The notes under the pieces: model-generated
The model's database searches: none
What the model saw: only the letters and a program-made list of their open reading frames with translations
Told to the model about the DNA's origin: nothing
Program-made: the position numbers and the translations under genes
In this document: piece by piece, positions 44,613-57,300 of the stretch
How the letters are laid out: every line of letters begins with the position of its first letter
How positions within the stretch are numbered: position 1 is the stretch's first letter
Assembly: GCF_011745365.1 (NCBI RefSeq)
Contig: NW_024468913.1
Location: 3,844,001 to 3,908,000 of the forward strand
Length of the DNA stretch: 64,000 bases
Origin: Cryphonectria parasitica EP155
Taxonomy: Eukaryota > Ascomycota > Sordariomycetes > Diaporthales > Cryphonectriaceae
Direction: 5' to 3'

Positions 44613-45266
44613 CTAAACGCAAAAGCCGGCCTCATCGGCCATATCGTCATCATCATTCTCCTCCTCAACCTCCTGAGCCGAGCCCGCCTCGGTCTTGACG
44701 CGCTTAGGAGGACGTCCAGCGGTCTTCTTGGCGGCGTTGCCACGGGGGATTGCCTCCTCGCCAGGGTCCTTGGCTTTGCGGCCACGCTTGGTGGGGGCCA
44801 TCTTGGACGGTGAGGCCTCGGGAGTGGCGGTATCGGAAGCAGAAGCCTGCTCCATCTTACCAGCGCCGCCGGCGGAATCGGCGGAGACCATCTTCTTCTT
44901 TGCGTTGGACCTTTTGCAGTTGTTAGTGGCAGTGGGGGTTCAAGGAGGCAATGAGGCAATGGGAGATGGTGCTAGGCACCTGGGATTGGGTTTCGTAAAC
45001 GTACCAGATGCGCATGGCAGATGAAGGCTTGGAGTGTCCGGTCAAGGCAGCCAGCTGGTCGGCGTCGAGCTGGCGCACAAGATGGTTCTTATCAGCCACC
45101 CTTTGCCTTTCAACTGAAGCAGGTAATAGAGCTCATCGGGACAACATACCTTGTAGCTGGCATCATCAGTCAAGACCTTGCAGACGTATAGAGCAACCGT
45201 CATCTCAGCATCAGTGAGGTTGAAGGGGCGCGCGTTCTTCTGGATGCTAGAAGCTTTGGGAGGCAT
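44613..45266 (-). CDS. Small basic nuclear-type protein, function unknown
   Basis: Three exons, 45266-45150, 45069-45005 and 44910-44613, giving 159 residues. The conserved-looking N-terminal half contains FNLTDAEMTVALYVCKVL and then LDADQLAALTGHSKPSSAM and RIWSNAKKKM. I recall this arrangement from uncharacterised filamentous-fungal proteins, where it may form a small helical DNA- or protein-binding module. The C-terminal half is low complexity with two AT-hook-like basic patches, KRGRKAK and GRPPKRVK, and then an acidic run (EEENDDDDMADE). This suggests a chromatin or nuclear role, by inference only. The 80- and 94-bp introns are GT-AG, and both splice joins keep frame. An ATG nine bases upstream (45275) is also in frame. 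Confidence 0.8.
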
Positions 45267-48200
45267 GTTGATCACGTTCCTGGGACCTTATTTCGCTCTG
45301 TGTTTGTTTGTGGCGCGTCAGCCTCGACGTATACACGGGGGTTGTTTCGATGGTAGGAACGGTCCTCTTTGCTGATGACCAAAGGTAATCTTGTAACAGT
45401 TCATGGAATGGATACGCACTTGGTCAATGAAGGAGAAAAGGATGTGAAGGTGTATGGCTGGAAGAAGGTAAATTTTGAGGGTAGACAGGGACGGAAAGAG
45501 AATACGTTGGGGAGGGTTGGGTCTTCCTTCTTGTTGTAGGCTGCGAAGTCTTTGGGGCACAACAACTTTGGAGATGAGCGTAATTATGTCGATACCTGTT
45601 GGTATATGGTTCACATTCGAACTGCCAATCTGTTTCTGTGAGAAAGCGACACTCCCAGTCTACTTGGCAGGCACAACCTACTACAACTACCCAAGTATAC
45701 TGCCTTTGGAGATGTAGGATGGCTTTGCTGACCATGACTTTGGTGAGGCGTATGTACTGGGTTTGCTTGTGTCTCTTTAATCACCAAGTCAAGCTTCCCA
45801 AATGTAGTTCTTGTAGGTTTAGTCCTCCTTCTAAACCCAATGTAATACACACACTAATAGTTCATGGTACCTGAAGAGCAATTGTGCTACCAAAGATTCC
45901 AACAAGATGGCACTTTGAAAGACATACAAAATCAACATTATGCCACAAGAACAGCCAACCTCACTTAGTTTCGATGAGTCTGATGTGAATTACAAGAGTT
46001 CATCACTACTAAAGGCAGCACAATCTATCCAGGGAGTAAGTATGAAAGCATTCCAATTTGACTCCCTCTTTTCGAAAAGGGATAATTTCTTCTTATAGAG
46101 CTTGTCAGTCTATTTTGGACTTTGGCCGCCCTTCCTCAAGGTCTCGTCAGCCTAGAGAGCATGATGACCAGTTGTGTCTTTACTGGATATCTCTTAGCAA
46201 CTTCTTCAGTCCCTACAAGGGATAATTGAAACCTAGAATCCAAAGTAGGACTCTTGTGGGAAATGTCTAGATGATGTCAAGTCAATAGGGCTGACACAAT
46301 ACTATTTGAGTACTTAGGTTGCTCTTTGCACCAATTTGCCTTGTGATACTCCTCAAAGCACGCTCCAAAGCGTATGTCGTGAGTCCTTTACTATCCAGAC
46401 CCGCGTTTCTTCACTTGGAGTCAAGTACAGCATGAAAGCTCCCAAACCAGTTGCTCATCCCTCGTACGCAGTTCGAGATCGGGTACATCGATGCAAAGGT
46501 GCCGGGGAGGGGGTGGAGTTACGATTGTACCTGATGAACTCATCGGTACGGTTCCTCCGAATCCCCCGATGCTGGCTTCCTACTGACCCCCCGTCCTCTA
46601 TTAGGCGTTACTGTATGAGCGTGACAAGACATTTTGCTCAGGGCCGGCCGTGCAATTCCAAAGCCCGTAAGGTCCGAACGACCATGTACAACGCATCTTT
46701 TAGTACCGTTCGGGCCCGAACCGGGAACAAGACGGGGATTCCTCAGAGGTTTTGATGGATGGCCCCTCTTCCTGGCTCGTTCGCGCTCCGATTTGGCAGT
46801 GCGCTCTGTCCCCCTCTTCCCCCTGAAACCCTTGATATAGCATGTGAAGAATGGCCTCATTTGCCGATCCATGGTGGCTTGGCCGATGGGTCAAAAACAG
46901 CGGTATCAACTATCCTGGTCTGCTGGCACGGGGTCTGCGCGCATCAGAGCAAAATCACTCATTAGTCTCAACGCTATTTGGCAACCACATACTTGTGTGT
47001 TCAAACAGTCGGTTGAAGTTGCCCCCCCCTGTGAACGTAAACGGGGGATGATCGTCCAAAAAAAGCGGCCGCTCGGCTACGGTTCCCCTGCAGACTATAC
47101 GACGAGTCGTCGGTCCTCTAAACAGTCATTGAGCTTTTTTTTCTTTTCCTTTGTCCCTTCTTCCTTTTCACTCTATCTTCCTCTGATAGCAAAGTGGATC
47201 ACAAGTCAAAGAAAAAAGAAGATAAAAATGCGGATCAACTGGGGTGTGCGGGTTTTCGAAACATGGTGTGAGAAGGGCATTTCCACACTCCGCCGAGGTT
47301 AAGTATGGGACTGGAGACCAAAGTAGCCAATGGTCTTACACGCTTTGAGGACAGGGGTTTGCGACTAAAGAAAAAGGATGGGGGCACATCTCAAGATATC
47401 AAGCTGATCGCCTCGGCTGCATATGGCTTTTCTGAGGAAAAAGTGACAAAGGAACGACTTGTTGTGGGGATTAGATGAAAAGAAACAAAAGAGCCGGAGG
47501 GATGAGTGGATATCCGTGTGGATAGAAGCCGCATGTGTTAGATCACGCAGCAGTTGAGTGGGTGAGGAATGGAGTGAGTGCATGTGAAGCGCCCACACTG
47601 AAGCCAGGGTCTTGTTGCGCCCTGACACCATGGCTGGTGAGAAAACGCAAAGCCGAACGCATTGCCGGCTGTTGAAGCACCCCAGAACCGTCTGATTGTC
47701 AACATCATCATCTCATCGAATGCAATGAATGTCTTGATGCTGGCCAGGATACCACCACCGACCGTCGAGAGACGGAGAAAAGAGAAATTGTTGCAAACTT
47801 ACTCGTCACCTCGAATTTTCCAGGTAACTTTTATGTAGATCTCAATGTTGAGGACAGCTGAACAGACCTGCCCTAACTCTTCAGTCTAGCAATACCGTAG
47901 TAAAAAAAAGTCGAGAGACCGAGGCAAGATTTATCCACTTCTAATCATGCTCTGAGATTTGTATGTTGCTCATTCACTTCCTCAGCCCAACTCTCCACAA
48001 TATTCGGATTTGACGAGTTGACGAGTTGACTCCCACCCCAAAGATTGGCAACCCGCACGGCGGGACATCGGGGAACTACGATAAGCCGCACACACCGTCT
48101 CCGAGACGGGTTCTAGAAAAGTTTTCTGCGTTCTTGACACTAAGGCCTTTCTTTGATGGGGTTGTGGGTTTAGACTCCGTTTTCTCTCTCTTTCTTCTGG

Positions 48201-49553
48201 CATCCTCAATCCGCCAAGATTGAAAGAGTTGTGAAAGAGAAAGAGAGAGCGAGTGTGAAGAGTTGGTAAATAGTTGTTGAACTAGAATCTCTTGCTACGT
48301 GGCTGCTCGGTATCGTACTCGCTAGGGAACGGCGTGGTGCCCCGCCACAAAGAGCTGACAGCAGGTGCGCGAGAGAGAGAGGTGTTGTCGGCAACGACCC
48401 CTCCCCCCTTTTTCGGCGCCGGGCCGCACGATTCATGGGAAGGCCGCGGCCGAGCTGCCAAACGACACGCCCTCACCGCACAAAAAGACCACTTTCTCTT
48501 GGATCGAGAGACATTTATCAACCAATCAAGGTGAACAGAGCAGTGCAGGATATGTAAAAGTATGGTCTTCCTAAAATTGCAAAGCCTTGGAAGCCCTGCA
48601 ACGTGTCGCAGCATGCCAGCCACAGCGCTGGGTCCGAGAGGGGACGATTGCTCTTGGGGATTGAGCAGTGCCCTCTTTATTCCTATGCTGATGCCACAAA
48701 GCAGAGGGAGGGGGAGAAAAAGAGACTGAGCACTATGACTGCTGCCTGTACCCCAAATGAGTAATCAATGCTGTTGATGAGCAAGACTCCTGGGGGAAAG
48801 GAGGTGTGGACTTTTGCGGGGCGGATTTCACGGCTAGATCCGTAACTCCGACTCCGTGGCCGGATTGAAACGGAGGGCAAAAACGGTGGGTGGTATCAGA
48901 AGAAAAAGAAAAGAGAAAAGAAAAAAACAGAAGGCAGAGCTAGGTAGGGTAAGGTCGAGGGCACCTTGAATCCTTCCTCCTGGGGAAGGGGGGGGGGGGG
49001 CAGGATTCCAAAAGACTGCCCTACTGTACGATGACAGGCCCTACCTGACTTAGGGCCCAGCTCAACGGGTCTCGCTCTGCTTGGTCGCTCCGAATCCGAA
49101 AAATAAAAACAAGAAGCAAAAAAAAGAGGCGTCGATACCCTGGGGTCCCACTTCAGTGGACAAGGGGCCTGGCCTCAGCCCTTCACTTTTCCTCACTCTT
49201 GCATCCGTACAGATTGTTTTCTGGAACATGGCTGTCAGCCCTCTAAAGAGCTGGGGGAAGGGGGAAACAAGCTTCAGGATCATCCGCCACGTGCGGGTTA
49301 GATTTGCATCGTTTCCATCAGCCACATTTGACAACGCGTCCCCCCGCCAATCTCCTTGAATCTATTTGCGTCAAATTATCGCAGACGTTATGAACGAGGA
49401 GACCCTGTGTTTTCTTGTCTGCGGAACATGGGAATTCTGGTACATGCTCTGCGGTCGAACCTGTGTTCCGAGCCCTTGTTAATTATGTGGCCGCCCCGAA
49501 GCAGGATCAGTCATGTGCTTGCTCATGAGAATTAGAGCCACGGACAAATGAGC

Positions 49554-49575
<22 letters not shown>
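49554..49575. repeat. (CA)11 microsatellite
   Basis: Uninterrupted CA tract in non-coding sequence. Confidence 0.9.
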
Positions 49576-49584
<9 letters not shown>

Positions 49585-50867
49585 CAAACCACATGTCTCT
49601 TGCTCCACACACGATCTGACAGGTACCCCTCCCCCTTTCCCTCTAAAGCGCGACAGTTTCAAAGAGAAAGGCTCCCGTGTTATTGTCGTAGTGCGTATTG
49701 GCATATTCGTCCGAGCTGACGGACGGTCGGGTTCGGCCTGTTACTGTCCTCCACGCCGCCCCGCTCCTCCCCTGGGCGGGATTAATTTGGTGAATATTTT
49801 TGGGGGGGAGGTGGTTAGGCGTACTGGTATGTATTCATGGAAAGTCGACGGGAGAAGGCAGCCTCTTTCCACAGGAATGATGATGTGTGGCTTGCATCTT
49901 ACAGGACTGTGAATCTTGTGTGTGTGAGAGAGACAGACAAAACAACAGGACGAGTCAACGTTAGATGCCGTTCGCCTAAGGCCGACTCATCCACTTCCTC
50001 CGTTTCCCCCCCCCCCCCTCTTTCGTCGACGTCTCTCTCCACCTTCTCCTGGTGGGTGGATTTTGGATAGAAGAACCTCGTAAATATGTGCTGATCGGCT
50101 ACCTGCATATACAGGTGCCATCAAGTCTGGGGACTACATGTGAGGCAGGCTTGATTTTAATCTTCTTTCCTTTCCCCTACCAATAATTTTTCACAAACAA
50201 GAGTTTGGGGGGCCCGGGGGCGGGTTGATGATGGCTTGTACAGGGGGAGTGGGCAGCAAGACGCTGTGACAGGTTGCTTTAGCGAGAAGGAATTGAATAA
50301 TGCATGTCATGACGCCCCCCCCTTCCTCGGCCGTCTCTCCATTGGCTCTTCCTCCACGAGGCTGGCTGGGGTCGACACGTGTAGGCTGTAATAGGAAGCA
50401 TTCCGCGAAAACGAAATACGGCTGCGGGTCAATCTAAACGCCGCAAAAGGTCCAAAACTGACTTTGCTACGGTACTTAGCTGAAGCACGTCACGTCATAA
50501 TCGTCTGGGTCATATTTGTGTGCATGCCAGTCGTAGTATTATTGATCAAGAGGGGAGGATTGGGGGCAGCGCAGCAGTTCACGACTGCGACGATAAGGTA
50601 GGATTGTTGTGTGAAGGGGGGTAACGTTTCAGGTTTCAAGGATGGCTGAACTCATCATCACCGGTGTAGCATTTTTGTCCCTTTCTCACTCTTTCTCACT
50701 CAAAACTTCTGACTCATCCTGTCCCGTGGTTGTTGTCGTCTAGACATCCTCAGACCAGACGTCGTATCTGAATCCGCTGCAAAGTCTAAAATGCGCAGAC
50801 CTCTGAGGTTTTGGAATGAAACACAGAATCATCTAACCACAAGCTGCCCTCCCCCTTCTTCATCCTA

Positions 50868-50887
50868 TCTCTCTCTCTCTCTCTCTC
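50868..50887. repeat. (TC)10 microsatellite
   Basis: Uninterrupted TC tract, followed by a C run. Confidence 0.9.
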
Positions 50888-52939
50888 CCCCCATACTACT
50901 ATGGCAAATACCTCTTTTCCTCCATCTGTTGCAAACAAAAAACGCCGAAGCCGAATAGCGGGCGGGTAGGACGAATATTACGCCGCCTTTGTTGCTGCGC
51001 CACCGCCTGTGAGAATTGCTCTGAGACCCTGTATCTCCGGTTCTGTAATCCATCCAGCCTAGGACTTCTTCCTTCTTATGAGCATCAGCACCAACGCCCT
51101 CTTTTCTTTTTTTCCCTCTCTTTCTTTCTCTTTCCTTTACCCACGCCATCCCCCTCTCTTTTTCCCCTTCTTCTATTTGTCTTTCGTCTGTTGGTGGAGT
51201 CTAGCAAGAAAAGGTGTGGTGTGTGTAGTGGGTGTGAGTGGGGTCCTAAGGGACACCGCCGGGCCACACACACACACACACGCCCACCCCTCCCCCACCC
51301 TTGCATGCAGCCAGCCTGCATATTCCTCTTGGCTCAGTGGAGACCCTAGCCTGTAGATATGCATGCACGTTGCCCACACCGTTGGTGAAAGGACAACGGC
51401 ATGCGAGCTTGGTACATAGTATATCCTGTACGTACATGGACAGGGACGCCGCCGGCGGGGAGAGGCGGATATGTAAGTACGTACCGCTAGTACCTACTCA
51501 GGGGTGGAGGGGTTCAATACACAGATTTTCCATCTGAGATATCTTGAGAAATCCCGTACATAGTAGGCATGGACAATATGTGCGGCGTGCTTAAAGATGG
51601 CTGGGCCCGGGAGGGGGAGGACCCTCGCTTGACTACTACCATATGTACCCTACTGTTCAAGTTTTGAAAGATACAGTAGGTGCTTTACTGGCTTATATAA
51701 TAGAAGGTAGTGATCAAACAGTAACAAGGTAAACAGGAACGAGACGAGGTTAGAGGGACGGGGCGGGAAATTGTTAGGTGCAGCCAACACCAAAAAGAAA
51801 GGAGGAAGAACAGACGAAGAGAACGCAAAGGCGGGGATTACGCTCCGTCTGTGGTCCTTTGCACGGCCTGCAGAGAGTCAGAATGTACCATTAGTACGCA
51901 TCACTAAAAGAACAAACTCCGTTGCTGCTGCTCATCGGAAAATAGAGAACAAAAAGAAGAAGAAAAAATAGAGTGGCTCGCCCTTTCGCGCATGACAAGC
52001 CGAGGGGATGATGCCCCCGCCCTCCGAGAAATGGAGCGATCTCGGCGCCGAACAAAGATACTACCTATTGCAACCATAATGCACACATGCTATGGGGCAG
52101 CGAATTATCATGTACCCAAATGAACCGGCTGTACTTTCTCTCTTTCGGTCTGCCTTGCTTATCCGAGAAGTAGGTAAAAGGCGCACGTCAGGCGACATCT
52201 GCAGTGTACCTTTGCCTATTTCACATGGTGGTACGACAGGTAATGGTGGGAACAGAACCAGAGACGGGGCTGCATGGACGGGGCACGGACACGCAAAATG
52301 AAATGTGAGAGACTGAGTGTAAGAGAGAAAGATGAGGGTTTACAATAGTAGTAATTGCGAGCGGTGTATTCAATTTGTTTCATTCTTTGCGCCCTGGTTG
52401 TATGGGGCCCCCAACCCGGTTCCAGCGCGCTTCGGTTCGTCTCTGTTGACCGGGTTCGCAGAAACAAGACAATAATAAAGAATCGTGAGGGAGCTGGCCC
52501 CATCCTCTTTAGTCGTACATATAAACCATATTTAGAAAGCCAAAACCTCTAGGCCATCGTCTCTCCATTCATACATTTCGTGGAATGCAATCATGCCCCC
52601 CTGTTGACCAGAAACGAATGAAAAGAGGAGAAAGAAGAAGAAAAACGAAGAGAGAAACAAAATCATCAATACTCTTGAAACGCCGTGCGGTAAAACGCTG
52701 TTGGAAGCCCCAGTCACCCTAATCTTTGCAACGCCCTCTCCATGTTGTGCAGAGATAATCCCGACCCAACAGTCATTGAAATTCCAGCCCCAGCCCTGAC
52801 CATTATGACGAATGGATCCTCTGTGCCCAGCGTGGCCAGCCACCACACTCTGTTAGTTTTTCCTTTTCTTCTTTGCATCTGATCGGCGGTGAATTTCTCA
52901 TACGTCCAACCATCCATCCCATCCATCCCGTCCCGTCGA

Positions 52940-54378
52940 TCACAGTCGCATCGAGTCGGCATCGAACCCAGAGTATATCATCGGATCCCCCATGCCCATC
53001 ATCACCTCGGGATTTGGACAGTTCAGCACATGTGGCTTGATAGTGCCAAACTCGGACTCCAGGAGGCCCTGGTTCAGCATATCCATGCCCACAAAGGAAC
53101 CTGATGACTGTACGAATTGGGGTGGGGTGTTGCTGAAGGCCATCGCGGACGGCCTCATCCATGGCGCAAAGGTCGGCGGGATGGGATTCGTGGGAGAGGT
53201 TGCGCTCGGGAGACCTTCGGAGGGCGGCGCCGAGTAGCTATCAAATGAGTCGTACGTGAGGCTGGCCGGGCTCAGCGTCATGGTGCTGCTCGCCCGACCA
53301 CCCCCAAAAGCAGCTCTGCGGTAATCTTCGAAGTCGGAATGGTCTGCTTCCGACGAGCTACTCCGGTCGGATCTTGATGAACCCGTCATCACGACGGCTT
53401 GCTGTTTCTGCTGCTGTCCCTGCTGCTGTTGCTGTTGTCCCACTGAAACTGCATCCTCCTGTTGTTGTTGGGCTTCAAGCTGTGAGGCCAGGTCGGCCAG
53501 TCCCTGCTCGTCCTCGGGGAAGACGGAGTGGACGGGCAGGTCAACGTCGCTGTTGGGTCGTATGCAACCCAGTTTCTGGGCGATGTTGTGTATTACAGGC
53601 TGTCCGCGGTCGTTGAGGTCTGGCTCTCCGAGATCCCACTGCTGGCCGTTTCGGACCATCGAGTAGAGCTTCTGCACGGTGGCGATGAGGGCGAATTGGG
53701 TGTTCTCTAGAACCTCAGCGTACCTAGAAGAATTATGTACATGTGAGACGGTGTTTTTGTTGATTTTGAAATGGCGGAGAAGGCAAGCGGGACCATGTAG
53801 AAATAAGAGTAACAGTGATAGATAGAAAGTAAGAAGCGTGGCAGGGACTAATAACGTACCCTCTGGGTAATTGTTTGAACTCCGTCTTCTTCCTCACGCC
53901 TGCTGTGCAGACCAGGCCGTCGTCCTTACACCTCTTGCAAGGAAACTCTCCATCGCACTAGAATTGGTAATAAATAACCCAAGTCAGCAAGTCAGTTCAC
54001 TCAGGTCAATCAGTCAGTGATATCCATCCACCCACGCCAGGGGCAGATAGACGCTGACTCAGGGACATAACCAGAACAGCCCGCCGGACTTTGCCTTCTT
54101 TTTCTGCTCCTTACCTTTGTCTTCTTCATCCGACACCTCTCGCATGCCTTCCACACTCTCTTATGTCTGCTGTCGGCGACTGAGGAAAGTGCTGTAGAGT
54201 GGCTATCTGTTGGCGACATGGGCGAGTGCAGGTGTGAGTGGGCGGTGGTAGCAGTACCCGCTGCCCGTTTCGAGGTGCGGTGTGCGGGCTTGGTCGACTT
54301 GGCGCTGGAGCTGTTGCGCTTCACCGTCTGCACCTTGATGTGCTCCTCCGTTGGAGGACTGGGTAGGCTACGTTCCAT
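52940..54378 (-). CDS. Zn2Cys6 transcription factor
   Basis: Three exons, 54378-54115, 53957-53860 and 53723-52940, giving 381 residues. The binuclear zinc cluster is canonical, C-x2-C-x6-C-x5-C-x2-C-x6-C, with Cys at 79, 82, 89, 95, 98 and 105 (ACERCRMKKTK then CDGEFPCKRCKDDGLVC). Intron 1 (157 bp) falls exactly between Lys88 and Cys89, so retaining it destroys the DNA-binding domain. After the cluster comes KKTEFKQLPRGYAEVLENTQ, then a conserved-looking segment ending NDRGQPVIHNIAQKLGCI. The C-terminus is Gln-rich (about 230-260) and Ser/Pro-rich, typical of activation regions. No fungal-specific transcription factor domain (MHR) is visible, so it is a short regulator. The N-terminus is Ser/Thr/His-rich with basic patches. 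The target pathway is unknown. The gene has more than 7 kb of gene-free upstream sequence, often seen for developmental regulators. Confidence 0.9.
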
Positions 54379-57300
54379 GGTTGGCTGGATTTTATGTTTG
54401 TTAATTCAGGGTGGTGGTTGATCTTTCACACAAGAGTTTGTCCCACAGCTCTGAATGATCCCGTGAAATGATGGCCCAAATTAAATAGAGTGGATTGGAA
54501 TTGTCAGGGCGAAAACCCCGTGTGTAAGTTTGAAGGAAGGTGGCTGGCTGATTTTGGGGGGAGGGGGAGAATGCCGCGATGTAAGCCACTGACTGTCCCA
54601 GATACGGCAACTGTGAAGCTCACTTCTGAGGTAGGAGTAGCAGCAAGTGGATGGTGTATGTGTGTTTATGTTGGGTCTGTGAAGCCGTGGGTATCTACTG
54701 TGTGGAGGAGGAGGAAGAGGAGGAGGAGGGGAAAAGTGAGAGCGATCACTTGGTGACAAAAGTTTCAAGAGGTGGAGAGGAGACAAATTAATAATGACGA
54801 GAAGGAAAAAGAAGGAAGACCAACAAGACGAGGTGCAGGAAGCTGTTGAAGGGCGCTGGGGATTATGTGATATGTAATAGACTTACAGGCCTCGGGCTGC
54901 GGGCGGTAATTATGATGCTAGAAAGGTCCGCTGCACTGAGCCGGTACCGTTCGCGAAAGAGAGAGAGCAGAGGGGGAGAAAATAGGGCCCTTACAAAACG
55001 GTTTCGAACCACGACTACCCCTGCAAAAGTGACGCGCTGAATAAACTTCCCTGCCAGAGTCACCGTATCAGCGTATGTACTTTGGGAGTACTGTGAGTAG
55101 TAGATTCCCAGGCTGATGGGTGGTGCCTTTTTTGGGCTGGGAGGCTACCAGCGTGGGTGGAGCCTTTTGCTTGGCCCAGCAAAAAATGGTTTGTCGTGCT
55201 CCGTTACCGTAAAAACCTCGCGGGCGCGCGGGCGTAACGGTCGGCCAGATGATATGTCCGAAGAAGCGGATGGATGGATACTTTTTAAGAGCCCTGCTGT
55301 GGACGTCGATGCCCAGAAGTTCCTTGTGGTAGCTGCTAAGTTCCTCTCTTTGTCTCTCTCTCTCTCTCTCTGTCTCTCTTCACGGAGACCTTGCTATGTA
55401 TCCTGCCCCCCCCCTTTCAGCACAGCAGCACTCTTGGGGGGGGGGGCGGCAATTTGCTCAGTGACCGTCGCCTGTTTCCGGAAAGGACAAGGTCGCTACG
55501 GGTCCTCGGGCTTTGGCAGGCGACCGTCTGACACCTGATGATGCTGGGTTTGCCTGGAGTTAACATTTCATTCTCCCTTTTTTTAATATGAGGATATCCC
55601 TGGGCGTAAAACCTCTCCCCCAGCAGGATTCAAATGTTTTTCATCTCTGGAGAGAATGTGTCAGCCTGGTGAGGTTGTACGAAAACCCCGGTCGGATCGT
55701 ATGTCAAGACCGGACAAGTCTGTCATCCCGAACACTGTACACACCAGCAAGGTCTTGGAATGTCTTGGTTCCTAGGCATTGCGCTGGGGGTTAGAGGGGT
55801 CTCGCCCTGTGCCATGTGATAGGCTTGGTGACAGCCCAGAGCTTGGTGGAATACCATGTAGGGATCTGAAGGTACCGAACAAACTCTACATCAGACGATT
55901 GAACGAAGCGTTATGCTTTTCCATGAAGGTGGCGGATCAAAAATGGTGATGAACATACCTCTGCTTTTGGTTGCCAAGACAAGTTACTTGGGAGTCTCAA
56001 CATCGCCAAGCCCCATTATTCTTGTTGCGGCGCCCCTCGCTCTCGAGTGTGGATGTGGATGAGCCACAGTTGCGTCGTGTTCGTACGTCAGAAGACGTGG
56101 TCCTCGTCGCTCTTCAATGTTATTCATGCCCAAGTATGGGATCCTTCTCTACCATAGTGTATGCTATGAAGGCAGGAGCAGCTCTGGAGGAGTCTGGAGG
56201 GAGTAGTGCGCCTTCCCCTGCAAGGCAATCAATGCAAGGATGGAAGGAGCCCCCCCCCCCCTTGACGAGATCTCGAGATACTAAGCAGTTACCTCGAGTG
56301 AACTTTGGAAGAACTGAGCGGCGGCCGGACCTCTGAGTAAGCCCTGCAGTTAGCCCAGGTCACAGACAGAGCCAAGCAAATTGCACAGCAGGACCGAAGA
56401 AAGACGCAACAACCCTGAACTACGACGGCTCGCATAACTCGCTTTGTTTCCGATTGGCTGACTGTACACAGAAGGGGGGCTAGTCCTCAACATGGCCCTG
56501 AACAAGAAAAAGAGGAGGGAAAAAAGTCTCCGAAGTACATTTGCTCAGCCAGTTCATTGATATTTCCAGGCACAAGAGGATACAACCTTCAAGCCCAGCC
56601 CCAGCGCAGCTCGCGCTCTGAACGGAGTGACCCGGGACTAGGGCAAAACCTTCAGTTGATAAGACTACTAGTACGCTTTGCTAGCTCGTCTTAACTGACT
56701 CTTTGGCCCAAGACTCTCATCATCTTCCTCCACCCCTAGGCTGTTCTGTCTCCTGCTCTGCCACGAGAAAGAAAAGGCAGAAAGAAAGAGAGAGGAAAAA
56801 GAAGAGAGCAAGAAGAAAGATAAGGAAAAAGGAACCTATTACAATTTCCCCTCAGGGCTCGGACCTACATGACATCAGCTGTGGTGGTGATCAGTGGATC
56901 GGTCTAGCCCACAGGCAAACAACTCGTCATGCAATCCAATCAATGGATGAGCGAGAACCTTGACTTGGAATGGGGCTTCAACCTCCCTCTCATCAAAATA
57001 AGAAATGGTAGACCTCCGTCTCTACAATCGTGTGCTAAATTCCCAGCATGAAGCAAAACACGCCCAGGCGGCTCAAAAGCTTGATGAGCGTGCCCACCGC
57101 TCCTAGGCTGGACAGATGGAAGGGGAGAGAGTGAGGATCATTATCACCGCAGTTACTCGGGGCCAGGAGTTAACGGGGACGGGAATATGGGCCTGGGACC
57201 TGGGACACCAGGGGCCTTCACAAGGCATTGAGCATTCTATAATTCCAGAGTGCTATGACAGTAGGGCTGACAAGAGACGAGAGAGAAAGAGAGAGAGGGA

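Larger units (their letters stand above)
45267..52939. other. 7.7-kb gene-free tract
   Basis: This contains the promoter of the small nuclear-type gene on the left and the Zn2Cys6 gene 3' flank on the right. Frames of 100-152 codons occur (for example 46336-46755 and 46844-47302, plus strand) but none has a recognisable motif or protein-like composition throughout. The part at 45.85-46.33 kb is AT-rich. Simple repeats include CA at 49554-49575, TC at 50868-50887, CA at 51265-51281 and several G or C runs (48988, 50008). Confidence 0.5.

Noticed and set aside
46336..47302. Two plus-strand frames of 139 and 152 codons
   Set aside because: Low-complexity Phe/Ser and Lys runs, no motif, and they overlap homopolymer tracts.
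54985..55045. Possible tRNA T-arm (GGTTCGAAACC on the minus strand)
   Set aside because: The T-stem does not pair, and no acceptor or anticodon stem can be drawn around it.
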